A DNA stretch of 64,000 nt from Silene latifolia (GCF_048544455.1 NC_133536.1:196729325-196793324), one strand, 5' to 3'; shown: positions 44,785 to 56,612, counted from the first letter of the stretch. Notes: generated by a model from the sequence alone, not told the origin. Translations and numbers: made by a program.

Positions 44785-46586
44785 GCTGTTAGCTTACTAT
44801 TTGGAGAAGATCGATTTGTTAGAGCCCCGTAGGACGAGATCATTACCATGATATTTCAAGACTATCACTTCAACCCTACCGTATTGATCACAGAAACCAG
44901 TTCGAATCAGCAGAAAGGATGGAGAAAGTCGATCAAGTGAACAAACAACCAAGGAAGACTCTTTAAGCTCACCACTAGAGAAGGAGAGATGTTCAAAGGA
45001 GAACCAGAAGACGATGAATTCGAGTCAGAGTCAGAGTCTAGAGAAGTCCCTAGAGAGTCTCCTCCTGTCGTCACTCCTACTCCCCTTGTTTCTCCTAGCT
45101 TAGCGTCAAGTAGTAACAGCAGTTTGGAAAATGTCTCAACAGCTGTCCCTTTACCGCCACTGACTACTGAGCAGATGGCTTCTTTATTTCAACTCTTTTC
45201 AAATTTTAATATGAATAAATCAGGTTCTGCTTAATCTTTGTGTTATTCTGAATGCTATTCTGTTTACAATGATAAAGAGGATGACACAGACCCAGACTCA
45301 ATCGAAATACCTCCCTACATAGCTAAAGACATACTACAAGAAGGGGAAGGGGGACCGGTTATAGAAAACGCCGAACCCATCAACGTAGGAACCGAACTAG
45401 AACCCCAAGAACTTAGGATAGGGACGACCTTGAGCCCCGCCGAAAGGGCCAGTTTTATAGACCTCCTACACGAGTTCAAAGACGTTTTTGCTTGGTCCTA
45501 CAAAGACATGCCAGGGATCAACAGGGATATCGCATAGCACAGAATCCCAATCAAACCAGGTTTCAAACCCGTAAAACAGAAGCTTCGTCGAATGAGGACA
45601 GAATGGGCCCTTAAGATCAAAGAAGAAGTCGATAAGCAATTCCAAACCGGGTTCATCAAAGTATCTGAGTACTCATATTGGGTAGCCAACATAGTACTCG
45701 TACCCAAAAAGGATGGGAGAATCCGTGTTTGTGTTTATTTCAGAGACTTAAACAAAGCGAGTCCCAATGATGACTTTCCTCTACCACATATCGAAATATT
45801 GGTGGAGAATACAGCAGATCACGCGTTATTGTCCTTCATGGATGGATACGCGGGATATAACCAAATCAAGATGGCCATAGAAGACATGCACAAAACCGTC
45901 TTCGGGGTACCTATTGCTATACGGTTATGTCGTTTGGGTTAATCAATGCCGGAGCTACATATCAACGCACCGCAACTACACTATTACATGACATGATGCA
46001 TAAAGAAGTCGAGGTGTATGTAGATGATATGATCGTCAAGTCCAAAGATAGAGAGAGGCACATTGCGAACCTTCGCAAATTCTTCTCGAGACTACGAAAG
46101 TAAAACATGAGGCTCAATCTTCAGAAATGTGCATTTGGAGTAACATCCGGCAAGCTCTTGGGGTATGTTGTTAGCCAACGAGGAATAGAAATAGACCCTT
46201 CCAAGATCAAAGCCCTAATCGAAATGCCACAACCTCAAACAGAGAAGGAAGTCAGAGGATTCTTAGGCAAGGTGCAATACATAAGTCGATTCATATCGAA
46301 ATTCACCATGATCTGTGAACCTATCTTCAAAAAGCTAAAGAAAACAGTTCACACCATGTGGGATGATGACTGTCAAAAGGCGTTCGACCGAATCAAGGAT
46401 ATACTAGCCAAACCACCAGTGCTCATGCCACCCCCAACGAGATCAACCTCTTGGTTTATATCTCACAGTAACTGAAACAGCCATGGGTACCATGCTAGGC
46501 CAAAGTGTGGGAAAAGAAGAAAGAGCTATCTACTACCTTAGTAAGAAGTTCTTGGAGTATGAGTGCAAGTACACGCCACTCGAAAA
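44785..46586 (+). pseudogene. Tat-type reverse transcriptase and start of RNase H
   Basis: The frame is broken by stops at 45234, 45537 and 46102 and by shifts near 45920 and 46450. Recognisable in order: RASFIDLLHEFKDVFAWSY; YWVANIVLVPKKDGRIRVC; LNKASPNDDFPLPHIE; LSFMDGYAGYNQI; catalytic YVDDMIVKSKD (near 46020); LLGYVVSQRGIEIDPSKIKA; then the RNase H start TETAMGTMLGQ and AIYYLSKKFLEYECKYTPLE. A solo LTR interrupts directly after this point. Confidence 0.85.
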
Positions 46587-47870
46587 TGTTGGAATATGTG
46601 TCCTCCAACAATAATGCGATCACAACTATTGATCATGATGATCACATGTTTAAATCTAATTTTAAAGAATACAATTGGGAAGTAATATTTTACTGTCAAC
46701 TGGTCCACACATATCGGTAATGATTGGCTGACTAGAGTTTGACATTACTGTCGTACGACGGTGGTGATCAGTTGATCCCCTTAGGTCATACCTAAAGGGT
46801 AACACACTTAATTGATCATTTAATTGATCGTATGACGATACTGGTTAATTAAATTACTTAAAATTGACGGACGATTTTGGAAGTAATGTTTACGTGTCTC
46901 ATTGTAATTTGATTAAATAAGATACGGTCTAAGTAATCGAATTATTTTGATTACTTAGATGAAATTATTGTTTATGGAAACAATTGCATTTGAATGAACA
47001 AATTATTATAAATACAAGATGTTGTGATTTATAATTGGTAAAATATTTTGGTACAAGTAATTATGAACTACTAAGTCGATTTTGTATATGACGTATTTTT
47101 ATTAATGCGTTGATTTTTAATATGTTAAAAATACATAACAATTTCATGTGACATGTGACATGTGACATATGACAAATTGACAATTTGACAAAAATAAAAT
47201 GGAGTCCATTTTATCCATGTTAGCCGAAATAATGGGAGGATTAAGGAAATATTATGTTTATTGTGTGAGTGGTAAGCATAATGATTTCCATAATATACTA
47301 GCCATGCAAACCTAGTGGTCATTGTGAAGAACACTTTGTTCATGCATTGGGCATCAAAACCTCCCCCCTCCACCCGGTTTTGTGATAAGAAAAACCATGG
47401 GTTTTTCTTATTACTTTACCTAATATACACTATCATATGATCTAGTGCATTATTCATTCATTATTCATCTAAAATTAGAGTTTTAGAAAGATAAAAACTT
47501 CCTTCTCCTCCTTCTCTCTTGACCGAATTAATAGAGAGACCAAATAATATTTTTGGGTCAATTTTTATACAAAATTAGTATTATTCTAGTAATAATAATA
47601 TTAGTTTTATTAAGTTGTTATCTTGGGTATAATACTTTTGGGAGGGATTCGCTTCTTGAATCCTTGTTCATCCATTAAGGAGAGCACAAGAACAAGAGAG
47701 TAGGAGAACTCTCTTGTGCCCATATAAACCGAAATCCTCAATGTAAGAATGATGATTTCTTCTTTATTTATATTTTGTTTGCATGCATAAGATCACATTT
47801 TAATTTTATGACTAAATTAAAATTATAACATATATGAATATGTTGAGTAAAAAGATCTAGATTTTTAACA
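46587..47870. mobile_element. solo LTR inserted in the RNase H region
   Basis: 1284 bp beginning TGTTGGAATATGTGTCC and ending TTTTTAACA, flanked by GAAAA on both sides (46582-46586, 47871-47875). No primer site, coding region or second LTR is present. The start resembles copia LTRs. The interrupted RNase H reading resumes right after the second GAAAA. Confidence 0.88.
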
Positions 47871-47875
47871 GAAAA

Positions 47876-48515
47876 GACATGCCTCGCTCTTGTGTGGGCA
47901 AAAAAGAAGCTACGCCATTACATGCTTAGCTACTCCGTCAAAATATAATCCATAATGGATCCTGTCAAATACCTCTTCGAAAAACCTATTCTCAACGGAC
48001 GCCTAGCAAGATGGACTTTGATGCTCTCAGAGTTCGATCTCAAGTATGTCCCTCTGAAAGTTATAAAAGGATGCGCCGTTGCCGAGTTCTTCGCAGAAAA
48101 TCCCATCAATGATGCACAAACAATAGACACCTGGTCGTTTCCGGATGAGGATATACTCCAAACAGATGTAGACTCCTGGGACCTTTATTTTGATAGAGCA
48201 TCGAACTTAAGAGGATTTGGAATAGGAGTGTTGTTCATTTCTCCTGAAGGCGAGCATACACCACTCTCTGTCAAACTCGACTTCGAGGTGACAAATAATG
48301 TGGCAGAATATGAAGCTTGCCTCATTGGGCTACAAGCAGCAGTAGGTTTAGGCATCAAGAATCTTCGGGTTCATGGAGAATCATTTTTGATCACCAACCA
48401 AATTACGGGATCTTGGAAAATTCGGAGTGAAATACTAGCACCGTATCAAGCCAGAATAGACCAAGTTGCCCAATTCTTCGATCAAGTAACTTACCTACAC
48501 CTACCTCAAGAATAG
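47876..48515 (+). pseudogene. Tat-type RNase H remainder and second RNase H-like domain
   Basis: Reading resumes with TCLALVWAKKKLRHYM. It has a TAA near 47948, then IMDPVKYLFEKPILNGRLARW and a connection region. A second RNase H-like domain follows (WDLYFDRASNLRGFGIGV, NNVAEYEACLIGLQAA, LITNQITGSW). The first catalytic position reads DRA where a DGA pattern is usual. Dual RNase H (aRNH) is typical of the Tat lineage. It ends in TAG at 48515, with related sequence (QFADALAKLAS) continuing beyond. Confidence 0.82.
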
Positions 48516-49908
48516 AATCAATTTGCAGACGCTCTTGCAAAACTTGCATCTTTGATTAATATGCCGGATAACATGGTAGAAATGCCTTTATGCATCGAAC
48601 GACGGTCAGAACCAGCTTATGTGCACCAAATCACAGATGAAGAAGAAAACCCAGAGGAACCTTGGTTCCAAGCAATTCTGAACTTCAAACTCAACGGCAC
48701 CTATCCACTAGATATGGATAAGAGAGGACAACGTGCTATACGCTTACTAGCATCCCAATACGTCCTCATGCAAGTAGAATTATACAAAATAAGACCTCTT
48801 GGTGTAGTCCTGCGTTGCCTTGATCATTCACAGACACGAAAAGTGATGGAAGAAGTCCATGATGGAGAATGTGGACCTCACATGAGTGGACCAATGATGG
48901 CAAAGAAAATCACGCGTTCGGGGTATTATTGGATCACAATGGAATCCGATTGCGTCAAATATGTCAGACATTGCCACAACTGCCAAATCTTTGGCAATGT
49001 GCAACATGTCCCTCCTTCATTACTCTACACCATGACATCTCCTTGGACATTTTCTGCTTGGGGAATCGACATCATCGGAAAGATCACCCCAGCCGAAACA
49101 GGATGTCACTGTTTCATTCTGGTGGCGATCGATTATTTCACCAAATGGGTAGAAGCGGCTTCGTATACTAGTCTCACAGCCAAGAACGTGGCAAAGGTCA
49201 TACAAACCAATATCATCTGTCGCTCTGGTTGCCCACATGAGATCATCAGTGACAATGGGTCATATTTCCAGGCTGAGACTGAACAATTGCTAGCCAAGTA
49301 CAAGATCAAACATCACCATTTCTCGCCGTATAGACCACAAACTAATGGCGCAGTAGAGGCAGCAAACAAGAACATTGTCACAATCCTCAAGAAAAGGATT
49401 GACAATTATCGAGATTGGCCAAGCAAGATACCATTCGCCTTATGGGGATATCGCACATCTGTTAGGACGCCCACTGGGGCCACTCATTTCTATTTGACTT
49501 ACGGTATGGAGGTCGTGCAACCAGTCGAGCTAGAAATACCATCCTTGCGTATTCTACTCGAAAGTCAAATCCCAGAAGCCGATTAGAAGAGGGATAGATA
49601 TGAAGAACTCATCCTCCTGGATGAACGAAGATTGCACGCATTACATAATGTGCAAACATATCAGGCACGTATCAAACGAGCCTTCAACAAAAGGGTTAAT
49701 CCAAGGAACATCAAAGAAGGAGACTTAGTTCTCAAATCAGTTAGAGCTCTTTTACCTGTCGATCCACAAGGAAAGTTCAAACCCAACTGGGCCTGACCAT
49801 TTCTGGTCAAGTCCATACTCCCAGAGGGTGCGGTTAGAATCACAAACCTAGATGGGAATGAATTTTCCAACCCAACTAACCTCGACCAACTGAAACGTTA
49901 CTATACCT
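48516..49908 (+). pseudogene. Tat-type integrase
   Basis: A zinc-binding HHCC pattern (VHDGECGPHMSG ... HCHNCQIFG) precedes the catalytic core, with D in AWGIDIIGKI, D in ISDNGSYF and E in TNGAVEAANKN. TAG at 49586 and TGA near 49796 interrupt an otherwise continuous frame. That frame continues with a C-terminal module (KEGDLVLKSVRALL, NPTNLDQLKRYYT) to TAG at 49908. It would insert the DNA copy into the genome. Confidence 0.85.
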
Positions 49909-50456
49909 AGAATAGGAACAAAAAACGCGCCTCGCGTAACCTCATGTGTCGCTCCTGTGGCACGGAATAAAAACGGCCCCTGGCCAGCTGAAATAAAGCT
50001 TATGTCACCTTGCTCTTGCATTTTGACAAATCGTCATCCTCATATCATCAAATAAACCGAATTGTGCTTTACGAGTAAGTAAAGCTCATGCTTATTTTCT
50101 AGTTCATTACAAGCTCTTGCTTAGAACAATTATTCTTTTACATTTACTTGAACTACGCGCAAAGGTTTGATTTCATTTTTAAAATGAATACGTAGGCAAT
50201 CCTTCACATGATACAACCCATTATTTTTTAAATGTAAATAGAAAGACATTTGCATATGCATTTGGAATTCGACAAGAATAATAAAAGAAAATCACAACGG
50301 TTTCATAACCAAATAACCTTTTATTTATTTCCTTCCATTATAGTGATAATATGCCACATAATAAAATAATGCTAAAATAAATAGGCTAGGATTCTAAAAA
50401 CCCCACCTTTTTATTACAAATAATAATAATAATAATAAATAATATTAAGACTCAGG
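49909..50456. other. spacer between integrase and the antisense genes
   Basis: No coding sequence. It ends in an (AAT)n patch at 50420-50445. It would contain the 3' ends of convergent sense and antisense transcripts. Confidence 0.5.
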
Positions 50457-51928
50457 CTATTCTTCCATTTTCCCTTTGTCTTTGTCATTCTTGTCATACT
50501 TCCTATCTTGACCACGAGCCGGGCGCTCTTGCGCTATCTCAGACCTTATCACCAACGGTCTCTCTCGTGGTCTAGCCTTTTCATTCTTATCAACCACCTT
50601 CTCCACGACAGGAGAGGTCTTTGGTTTCTTCGACGGATGAACAACTCGAAATCTGGCTTCTTCCTCTCCCTCGGTCAAGTGCTTCTCTTTCTCCTTCTCT
50701 ACATCACGAACCTTGTAGACAACAGGCTCACGCTTCCTTAGCCTCTCGCGCTCCTCAGGAGTAGTAGCCTTCCTCCACTGCAAGTAGGAATCTGATACCC
50801 ATAGCGCACTAACAGAAGAGTTTATGAACCACATGTTTCTCTGAGCCCATTTGATGGCCCACTCTTATCGGCTGTCAATAGTAAGCGCCATGGCAGTCTG
50901 AGGAACAGTATCAAGGTTCGGAATCGTCTGCTTCAATCCAACCTGCCTCATCAGCCTCTCTGGGAAAATCCATATCATGAATTCCAAGCCAGGAATGTGC
51001 ACCGATCGAGTAGGATCCAGAGACGATACTCCAGTAACAGACTTGAGATGCCACCATGGTACAATCCAGCTAATCAAGGGACCATCCTCGTTCTTCAACT
51101 TGTTCTCCCAGTAGTTGCAAACCCGAGTAAAGTCCACCATGTAAAGCCTAGTTCTCATTGCAATTGAGCGAGCATGATAAGCAGGAACATTAACTGGGGG
51201 CTCGATCAGCCGCAAACGCTCCATAAGCCAGACCCACCAAAAAGCAGGTATTAGTATTAAAAAAACGGAAAAAAAAAGGAAAAAAAAAAGAAAAAAAATT
51301 GTGTTCTTTTACCTGCAGAATGATGGGACTTCCTAAATAAGGAAGATCGCGGTTGGCTTTCCTATTATCCAACCCAATAGGATCTCTCATAAACATAGAC
51401 AAGCTGGGCTCCTGCGCAGCTCCATCTGCTCAACTAGGCTCAAATAGCTATCCTCATCAACATGCCCTTGAAGGACATAAACATGCATTAGGCAAAACCC
51501 AAATGCCCTACCCCTCGCAACATAGGAGATAGAAGGATATGGCCTATTTATAAATTGATCGATAAAATCAATCATTCGGACTCCTTTTGAAGTCACAAGA
51601 CGGTCAACATCAGCTCTTGCCAATCCAAGCAAATCTCTAAATTTGTTCTTATACCCTTGAGAAGTAGAGGGTATAGCAGGCATATGTTCGGGGTCCCAAC
51701 CGCCAATTGCAGATATTTCTTCAGGAAAGGGACAGATATCGCCTCCAGGGAAATAAAATCGTGAAAATTCGGGTCCCAATACTCAAGACAAGCATCCAAG
51801 AACGGTTTGACAACCTTGATTAGCTTCAAGCTCAAAATCGATCCAAAGTTGTAGGCACCCATATCATGTTTCTCCACGTTTGAGAACTCGTTTGTCCATT
51901 CTTTGAGACGGATTTTTAAAGTATTCAT
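50457..51928 (-). pseudogene. antisense gene A of the Tat-type element (extra ORF, unknown function)
   Basis: On the minus strand ATG at 51928 opens MNTLKIRLKEWTNEF and then VVKPFLDACLEYWDP. A one-base shift near 51785 leads into FYFPGGDICPFPEEISAIGG, DFIDQFINRPYPSISYVARG and AFGFCLMHVYVLQGHVDED. After a probable intron with a long pyrimidine tract (about 51240-51310) comes MERLRLIEPPVNVPAYHARS, WENKLKNEDGPLISW and IPGLEFMIWIFPERLMRQVG. A TAA follows at about 50865. The tail (50834-50457) is highly charged, Lys/Arg/Glu-rich. The protein resembles the plant DUF7745-like proteins often carried by such elements. A TATAAAATAAAA box lies about 25-35 bp upstream of the ATG. Confidence 0.68.
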
Positions 51929-51951
51929 GATGTATGATTAATTAGAGAATT

Positions 51952-51962
51952 TTTATTTTATA
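51952..51962 (-). promoter_or_regulatory. possible TATA box of antisense gene A
   Basis: On the minus strand TATAAAATAAAA precedes the ATG at 51928 by about 25-35 bp. The spacing to the start codon is very short, so the real start of transcription may differ. Confidence 0.35.
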
Positions 51963-52045
51963 GACGGAAGGAAGACGGAAGAATTATGTGAATAAAACCT
52001 CCATCGACGTCTATACTTATACTAAAAGTTGTTTCCTAAAAATTT

Positions 52046-52110
52046 GTCAAGACAGACATTCTGGGTGCTGCGCCTCTTCAAAGGGACGCAGCTCATGCTG
52101 CGCCTCTTTC
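52046..52110. repeat. GACGCAG/CTGCGCCTC hairpin module upstream of antisense gene A
   Basis: The plus strand reads GCTGCGCCTCTTCAAAGGGA followed by CGCAGCTCATGCTGCGCCTC. GACGCAGC and GCTGCG can pair. It is the same module as in the LTRs and lies about 120-180 bp upstream of the ATG at 51928. Confidence 0.7.
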
Positions 52111-52824
52111 TCAGCTGTATTTATTTGATTTTCCGCAATTGGATCTTTCCTAATTCCTTAAGCATAATTTCCTATTCATACGGGTTATTATTTTTGGTAA
52201 TTCCGTCAAATTACCATGTTTCGAGTTTCCTAATTCCACGGGCACACATTTCGAGGCGACATTGCCATTTTCGTCATTTCAGCACACTTACCCATTTCCT
52301 CTTTAATTTTATTTTTCGGGGAATTATTTCATCAACTTAATTATTTATTTTCAAACTTACCCATTTCTTTTTATTTTTTCTTTTTGGGGAATCATTTCAC
52401 TCTCGTTTCATAGTACATTTCACACTTATATGTTTCTATTTTCATTTAGGGGGTAACCCTCCCTACCGTCCGGTCATTTTCGGCAAAAAATTTGCATTTT
52501 AGCATCTTTTCGAGTCTTTGTCTTGCGCTAATTTAGGCCATGTGTACAAATATGTGTTTTATGTGCAATTTCTGTATAAATTTCGGCAGCATGACGACAT
52601 AAACCGTCATCTACCAAACCTGTTCATAGCTAACCTGCAGGTACAAACATACAACCCAGCAGCAAAGGCACTCAGGTCGTCGTATATACAACCAAAAGGG
52701 AATATGTACACCAAACTGGGGGCTCGTGCCCGAAACAAAGTCCGAAAGTCCAAAATGAAAGTCCTAAAATGTACAAAAGTGTATGAAGTACAACCAACAA
52801 TAAAAACAACAAAAAACAAACGAA

Positions 52825-55201
52825 CTACTGCTGGTCGCCGCCCAACTCGGTAACTCTCGCCTCGAGAGCAGCGATCTCGGAGTCGCGGACCTCTAACTCT
52901 CTCAACAGGCGAGCTGTCTCCTCCCGAGACTGAGCAAGCTCTCGCTCCAAGTCGCGCTCCCTTTGCAAATGACGACAATTGGCTCATGTCATTCATTTCA
53001 AACATAAAGAAAGTTACAAAATTCAAAAATGAAGTAAACGGAAGGTTCATACCTGACGTCCTCGACCGCCAGCAAGTGCCACGACAGCAGTAGCCCGTAG
53101 CCGGTTGGCTACCCTCCACAAAGCCACGAACCGGGATGGCGCTACCTGTATTTCAATAAACAAGGATTCTCAATTATTGGACAAGGTCAAACAAATGTAT
53201 TCAAAAGCTAAACAAGTTGGGAAACGTACCCTCCGAATCAGATGCTGCCACTCGTCCAGGCCAGCATCTGTCACCGCCTCGCCAAAGTCGCAAAGCTCGG
53301 AGATCGTCGTTATCCCCGTCGCATCAGTGTACTTGAGGGTCTCGGGGTACGCTGGGGGCTCGACGCCCGCCACCTCAATGTCCTGCAAAAATCAAGTGGT
53401 TTCCGTGATTCGATAAGGAAAGGAAATGATCTTTCATGATATGAAATGAAATGAAGGTTCATACCTCCAGCAGTAGTCCAGGACCAACAGTGGCAGGAGA
53501 AGTCCCCTTCTCCACCAGCTCCGGATGAACCATGGCCCTCATGTAGCGAATGAGGACCGCAAAACCGGCAGTGACCCAGTCCCAGCGACCTAGGCCACTC
53601 AGGTCAGAAAGGAAGGGAAGAAGCTTCATCGACAGCCTCTCTCCCTTGTCTCCGAGGTAGATCGAAGACAAGAACCACCAGAGCCACAAACGAGCTCTCT
53701 GCTCCGTAGTGCAGGGAGGAGGAGCCGTCTCCCTCCTATTGATCACCACCATCGTCGGGGTCTTCCCAGCAAAGTAATCCCGGACGTAGGAACTCGGCAC
53801 CAACCCGGGAACCGCAATAGCTTTCGTCGCCAGGTTCCAACCGATCAAGCTCCTAGCCTCAGCCGAGTCCACTCTCATGGCTGTCTCCGGCCGCACCACA
53901 ACCTCAGTACCACACGACAAGCCAGAAATCATGCTGTAGTCCTCCAACGTGACCCCAACCTCGCCGAAAGGCATGTGAAAGGTAGAGGTCATGTCCTAGA
54001 ACCGATCAAGGAAAGCTCGAATCAGGCTAAGGTTAGCCCGAATCTTCCTTCCCTTGATATCCTTCCACGCTTGTACCAAGGCACCAAACGCTCCCCGCTC
54101 GATGATGGTCTCCTCCTCTGCCGACAGTCTCCCGTAAGCCTCCATCATCGTAGTGTAATCCGAGAAAGACCTGATGTTCCCGGCCTTCTATTTTGATTCA
54201 AAGCAAGAGCTATATTTAGCTCGAATGAAATGAAAAAGGAATAGCAAATGAAAATGAAAGAAGGTAAAGGAAAGAATGATGAGTTCAATTTACCAAGCTC
54301 TTCACCGTCCTGTAGGACAGGTGACTCTTCGCTGCCCAGATGAGATGTCGGCTATCCCATCTCTCAGCCCATTCTGGTGCTCCCCTCAGCTGGCGACCAC
54401 CTCGTACGACGTTGGCCCGCCTCGGGACCTCCTCCTCAACAGCCTCCTACTCGACGACCTCGTCCTCCTCAGTCGCCACTGCCACAGCAAAAGCCTGCTC
54501 CAACGCCTCCTCGAGCGTACGAGAAGGGTCAAGAACGGTGTCCACGTCTATGGGACCTCTCCCTGACATAGAAGCCTCGTCACCTGCAAAAGTTAAAGTG
54601 AATTTAGGCCGCGTCAATAGACGACGAGCGTTAGTTAGGAGATTTTCGAGTTTTCAAGGCCCCGAAATCGCTCTTTTCTCGCCATCTTTGGTCATTTTCC
54701 CAAAAACCCGCCCGCTCATGTGGTAGTATGGGTCAAGTCAAGCCTAAATTGAAGCCTAGTCATGGATTCGAGTCGGAATTTCGACAGCATTTCGTTATTA
54801 CGGCGATTATGCCCTAGAAAAGTGTCCTGAAAAAGTCGTCACAAATCAAAAATCTGAAATGGTAGGACGTTTATCCATCATACAAGGATCCCAAATATCA
54901 AGTTTCATCACAAATGGGCAATCCTAAGGCTATTTTCTAAGCGATTTTTGGTTCAGCTGTGAGACCGTCACAATTTCACTCAAATGCTCAAAACTCAATG
55001 AAAATTCGAAATGAACACATGGTTATGATCCTTATACTACCAATTATCCATTTACAAAGTAAATTTTTCAAGGCAAAATTGTTTGGGGAAAAAGCCCCAA
55101 ATTTTCGACAATAAGGGTCGAAAACCCTAGAATTGTCGGCTCAAATCAAGGCAAATACGGAAGATTAATGCAAAAATAATACACATACCTCGATTAGTCA
55201 T
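52825..55201 (-). pseudogene. antisense gene B: six-exon plant-mobile-domain-like gene in the retroelement
   Basis: Exon model on the minus strand: 55201-55189 (ATGACTAATCGAG), 54583-54294, 54187-53465, 53382-53230, about 53147-53056, and a last exon ending in TAG at 52825. All inspected junctions have GT donors and AG acceptors and keep the frame. Exon 2 carries WDSRHLIWAAKSHLSYRTVK. Exon 3 carries the core: HMPFGEVGVTLEDYSMISGL, YLGDKGERLSMKLLPFLSDL and RWDWVTAGFAVLIRYMRAM, a pattern seen in plant mobile domain (PMD) proteins. The last exon is a Glu/Arg-rich coiled coil (LRELEVRDSEIAALEARV). Two nonsense codons are present (a TAG in exon 2; a TAG just before DMTSTFHMP in exon 3). Function in the element is unknown. 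Confidence 0.75.
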
Positions 55202-55332
55202 GGCAAATACAAGCTTTTAATCAAATTTTGGCGAGAAATGGTTGGAATTTGAGAGAGTATTTGATGATTTATGTTTCGAAAATTATGAATAAAACACGAT
55301 TTTTATCGAGTTTTTACTCAGACAGGGACACA

Positions 55333-55410
55333 TCCAGGAAAGGACGCAACAGGTGTTGTGCCTCTTCCAAGGGACGCGGCTCTTGCCGTGCCTCTTCCTC
55401 AGTTTCCCTC
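55333..55410. repeat. hairpin module upstream of antisense gene B
   Basis: The plus strand reads GGACGCAACAGGTGTTGTGC and GGGACGCGGCTCTTGCCGTG, then CCTCTTCCTCAG. It is a diverged copy of the LTR module, about 130-210 bp upstream of the start codon at 55201. A partial copy (GTGCGCCTCTTCCTC) follows near 55467. Confidence 0.65.
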
Positions 55411-55626
55411 CAAATCAATTTTCAAAGATTCGTTATAAGTTCGTTATTTGTGGGCCCATCTTTGGTGCGCCTCTTCCTCAACACCCCATATCATATATTT
55501 GGTTCGTTTGATGTTTATTCTTCGCCCGGACCTGTATTTTCGAGCAAAGTGCGTACTGTCGCGGTATTTTATCAAGACCTCGCTTGCCACAACGAACGAA
55601 TACCCTCTGACAAGTGTTTTGACACA

Positions 55627-55760
55627 CCTCAATTCTGTTCCCCCAGCGAGAGTTCCGAACAACCAATTGTTCCTCTCAAGACGTGGAGATCAACCTCGAT
55701 TCTGTTCCCCCAGCGAGAGTTCTGGACAGCCAATCGTCCCTCTCAACACGTGGAGATCAA
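55627..55760. repeat. two-copy tandem repeat, 67-bp unit
   Basis: The unit beginning CCTCAATTCTGTTCCCCCAG and ending CGTGGAGATCAA is repeated once with about eight changes. It lies in the spacer between antisense gene B and the 3' LTR. The long plus-strand open frame over this region shows no domain. Confidence 0.85.
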
Positions 55761-56130
55761 CATCAACCTCAAGTTTTGCCGAAGTTTGTTTGAAGACCGA
55801 CCCAAGCAGTTTTCTCCCAGCAGTTCCTACCGATGTCCTGCTGCCTCCCTTCAGTCCTTCAAAATCATGTTTTGTTTCCCCTTGGAGTCCGACAGAGTAA
55901 GGAGTTTCAAGGAATTTCAGTTATGGTCTCTTCTTATGGCTGGCGAGCCTCCTTACGTAGTCTAATGGACTTTAAACGACCCTCCCCGATAGTCGACAGA
56001 CTCTAAAATGTTCTCGACGACAGGTCCTTGGCTCAGACCCCTTGAACCGCCTCACGTCGCCATAGTCGTCAGGTTGTAATCTTCGATTGACCTGGTGGCT
56101 ATACTTTGACTTTCGCCTTGTCCAAGCCTC

Positions 56131-56147
56131 AGTCAAAGTGGGGGCTC
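56131..56147 (+). promoter_or_regulatory. polypurine tract of the Tat-type element
   Basis: CAAAGTGGGGGCTC ends directly before the 3' LTR start TGTAGATACC. This is the usual position and composition of the plus-strand primer in Tat elements. Confidence 0.65.
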
Positions 56148-56612
56148 TGTAGATACCTCATTTCTGCACCTCCCGCAAACCACCCGGTGATGATTGGGCC
56201 GCATGTTTGGTACACGGAACGATTGATGACCGTTTGTAATTTTATCGTCAAGTGATAGCTCAAACACTTGTGTCAACCCCTCGGTCGTCATCTACGCGCC
56301 ATTACGGTCGTTTTGGCAGTAATTAGAGTACATTTGGAGTCCGGTTAAAAAACCGTCTTCATTTTCTAATAACCAATTAAAATGCCGAGTCAGAATATTC
56401 TGGAATGTTCCGGATATTTCTATTCCATATTTTCAATCTTTTAATCTTTTGCTAAATTATATCCTGAAATTATTTTATAAATAATAAGGAAATCAAGATC
56501 AAACCGCAATTCCATAATAGAAACGCGGAAATCTTTCTTCCGCAGGAGGAAACCCTTGGGGAAAGGACGCAACAGGTGTTGCGCCTCTTCCAAGACACGC
56601 AGTGGCTGTTGC

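Noticed and set aside
55228..55965. Plus-strand frame of 245 codons upstream of the 3' LTR
   Set aside because: It crosses the 67-bp tandem repeat and hairpin module and contains no recognisable domain. The supported gene here is on the opposite strand.
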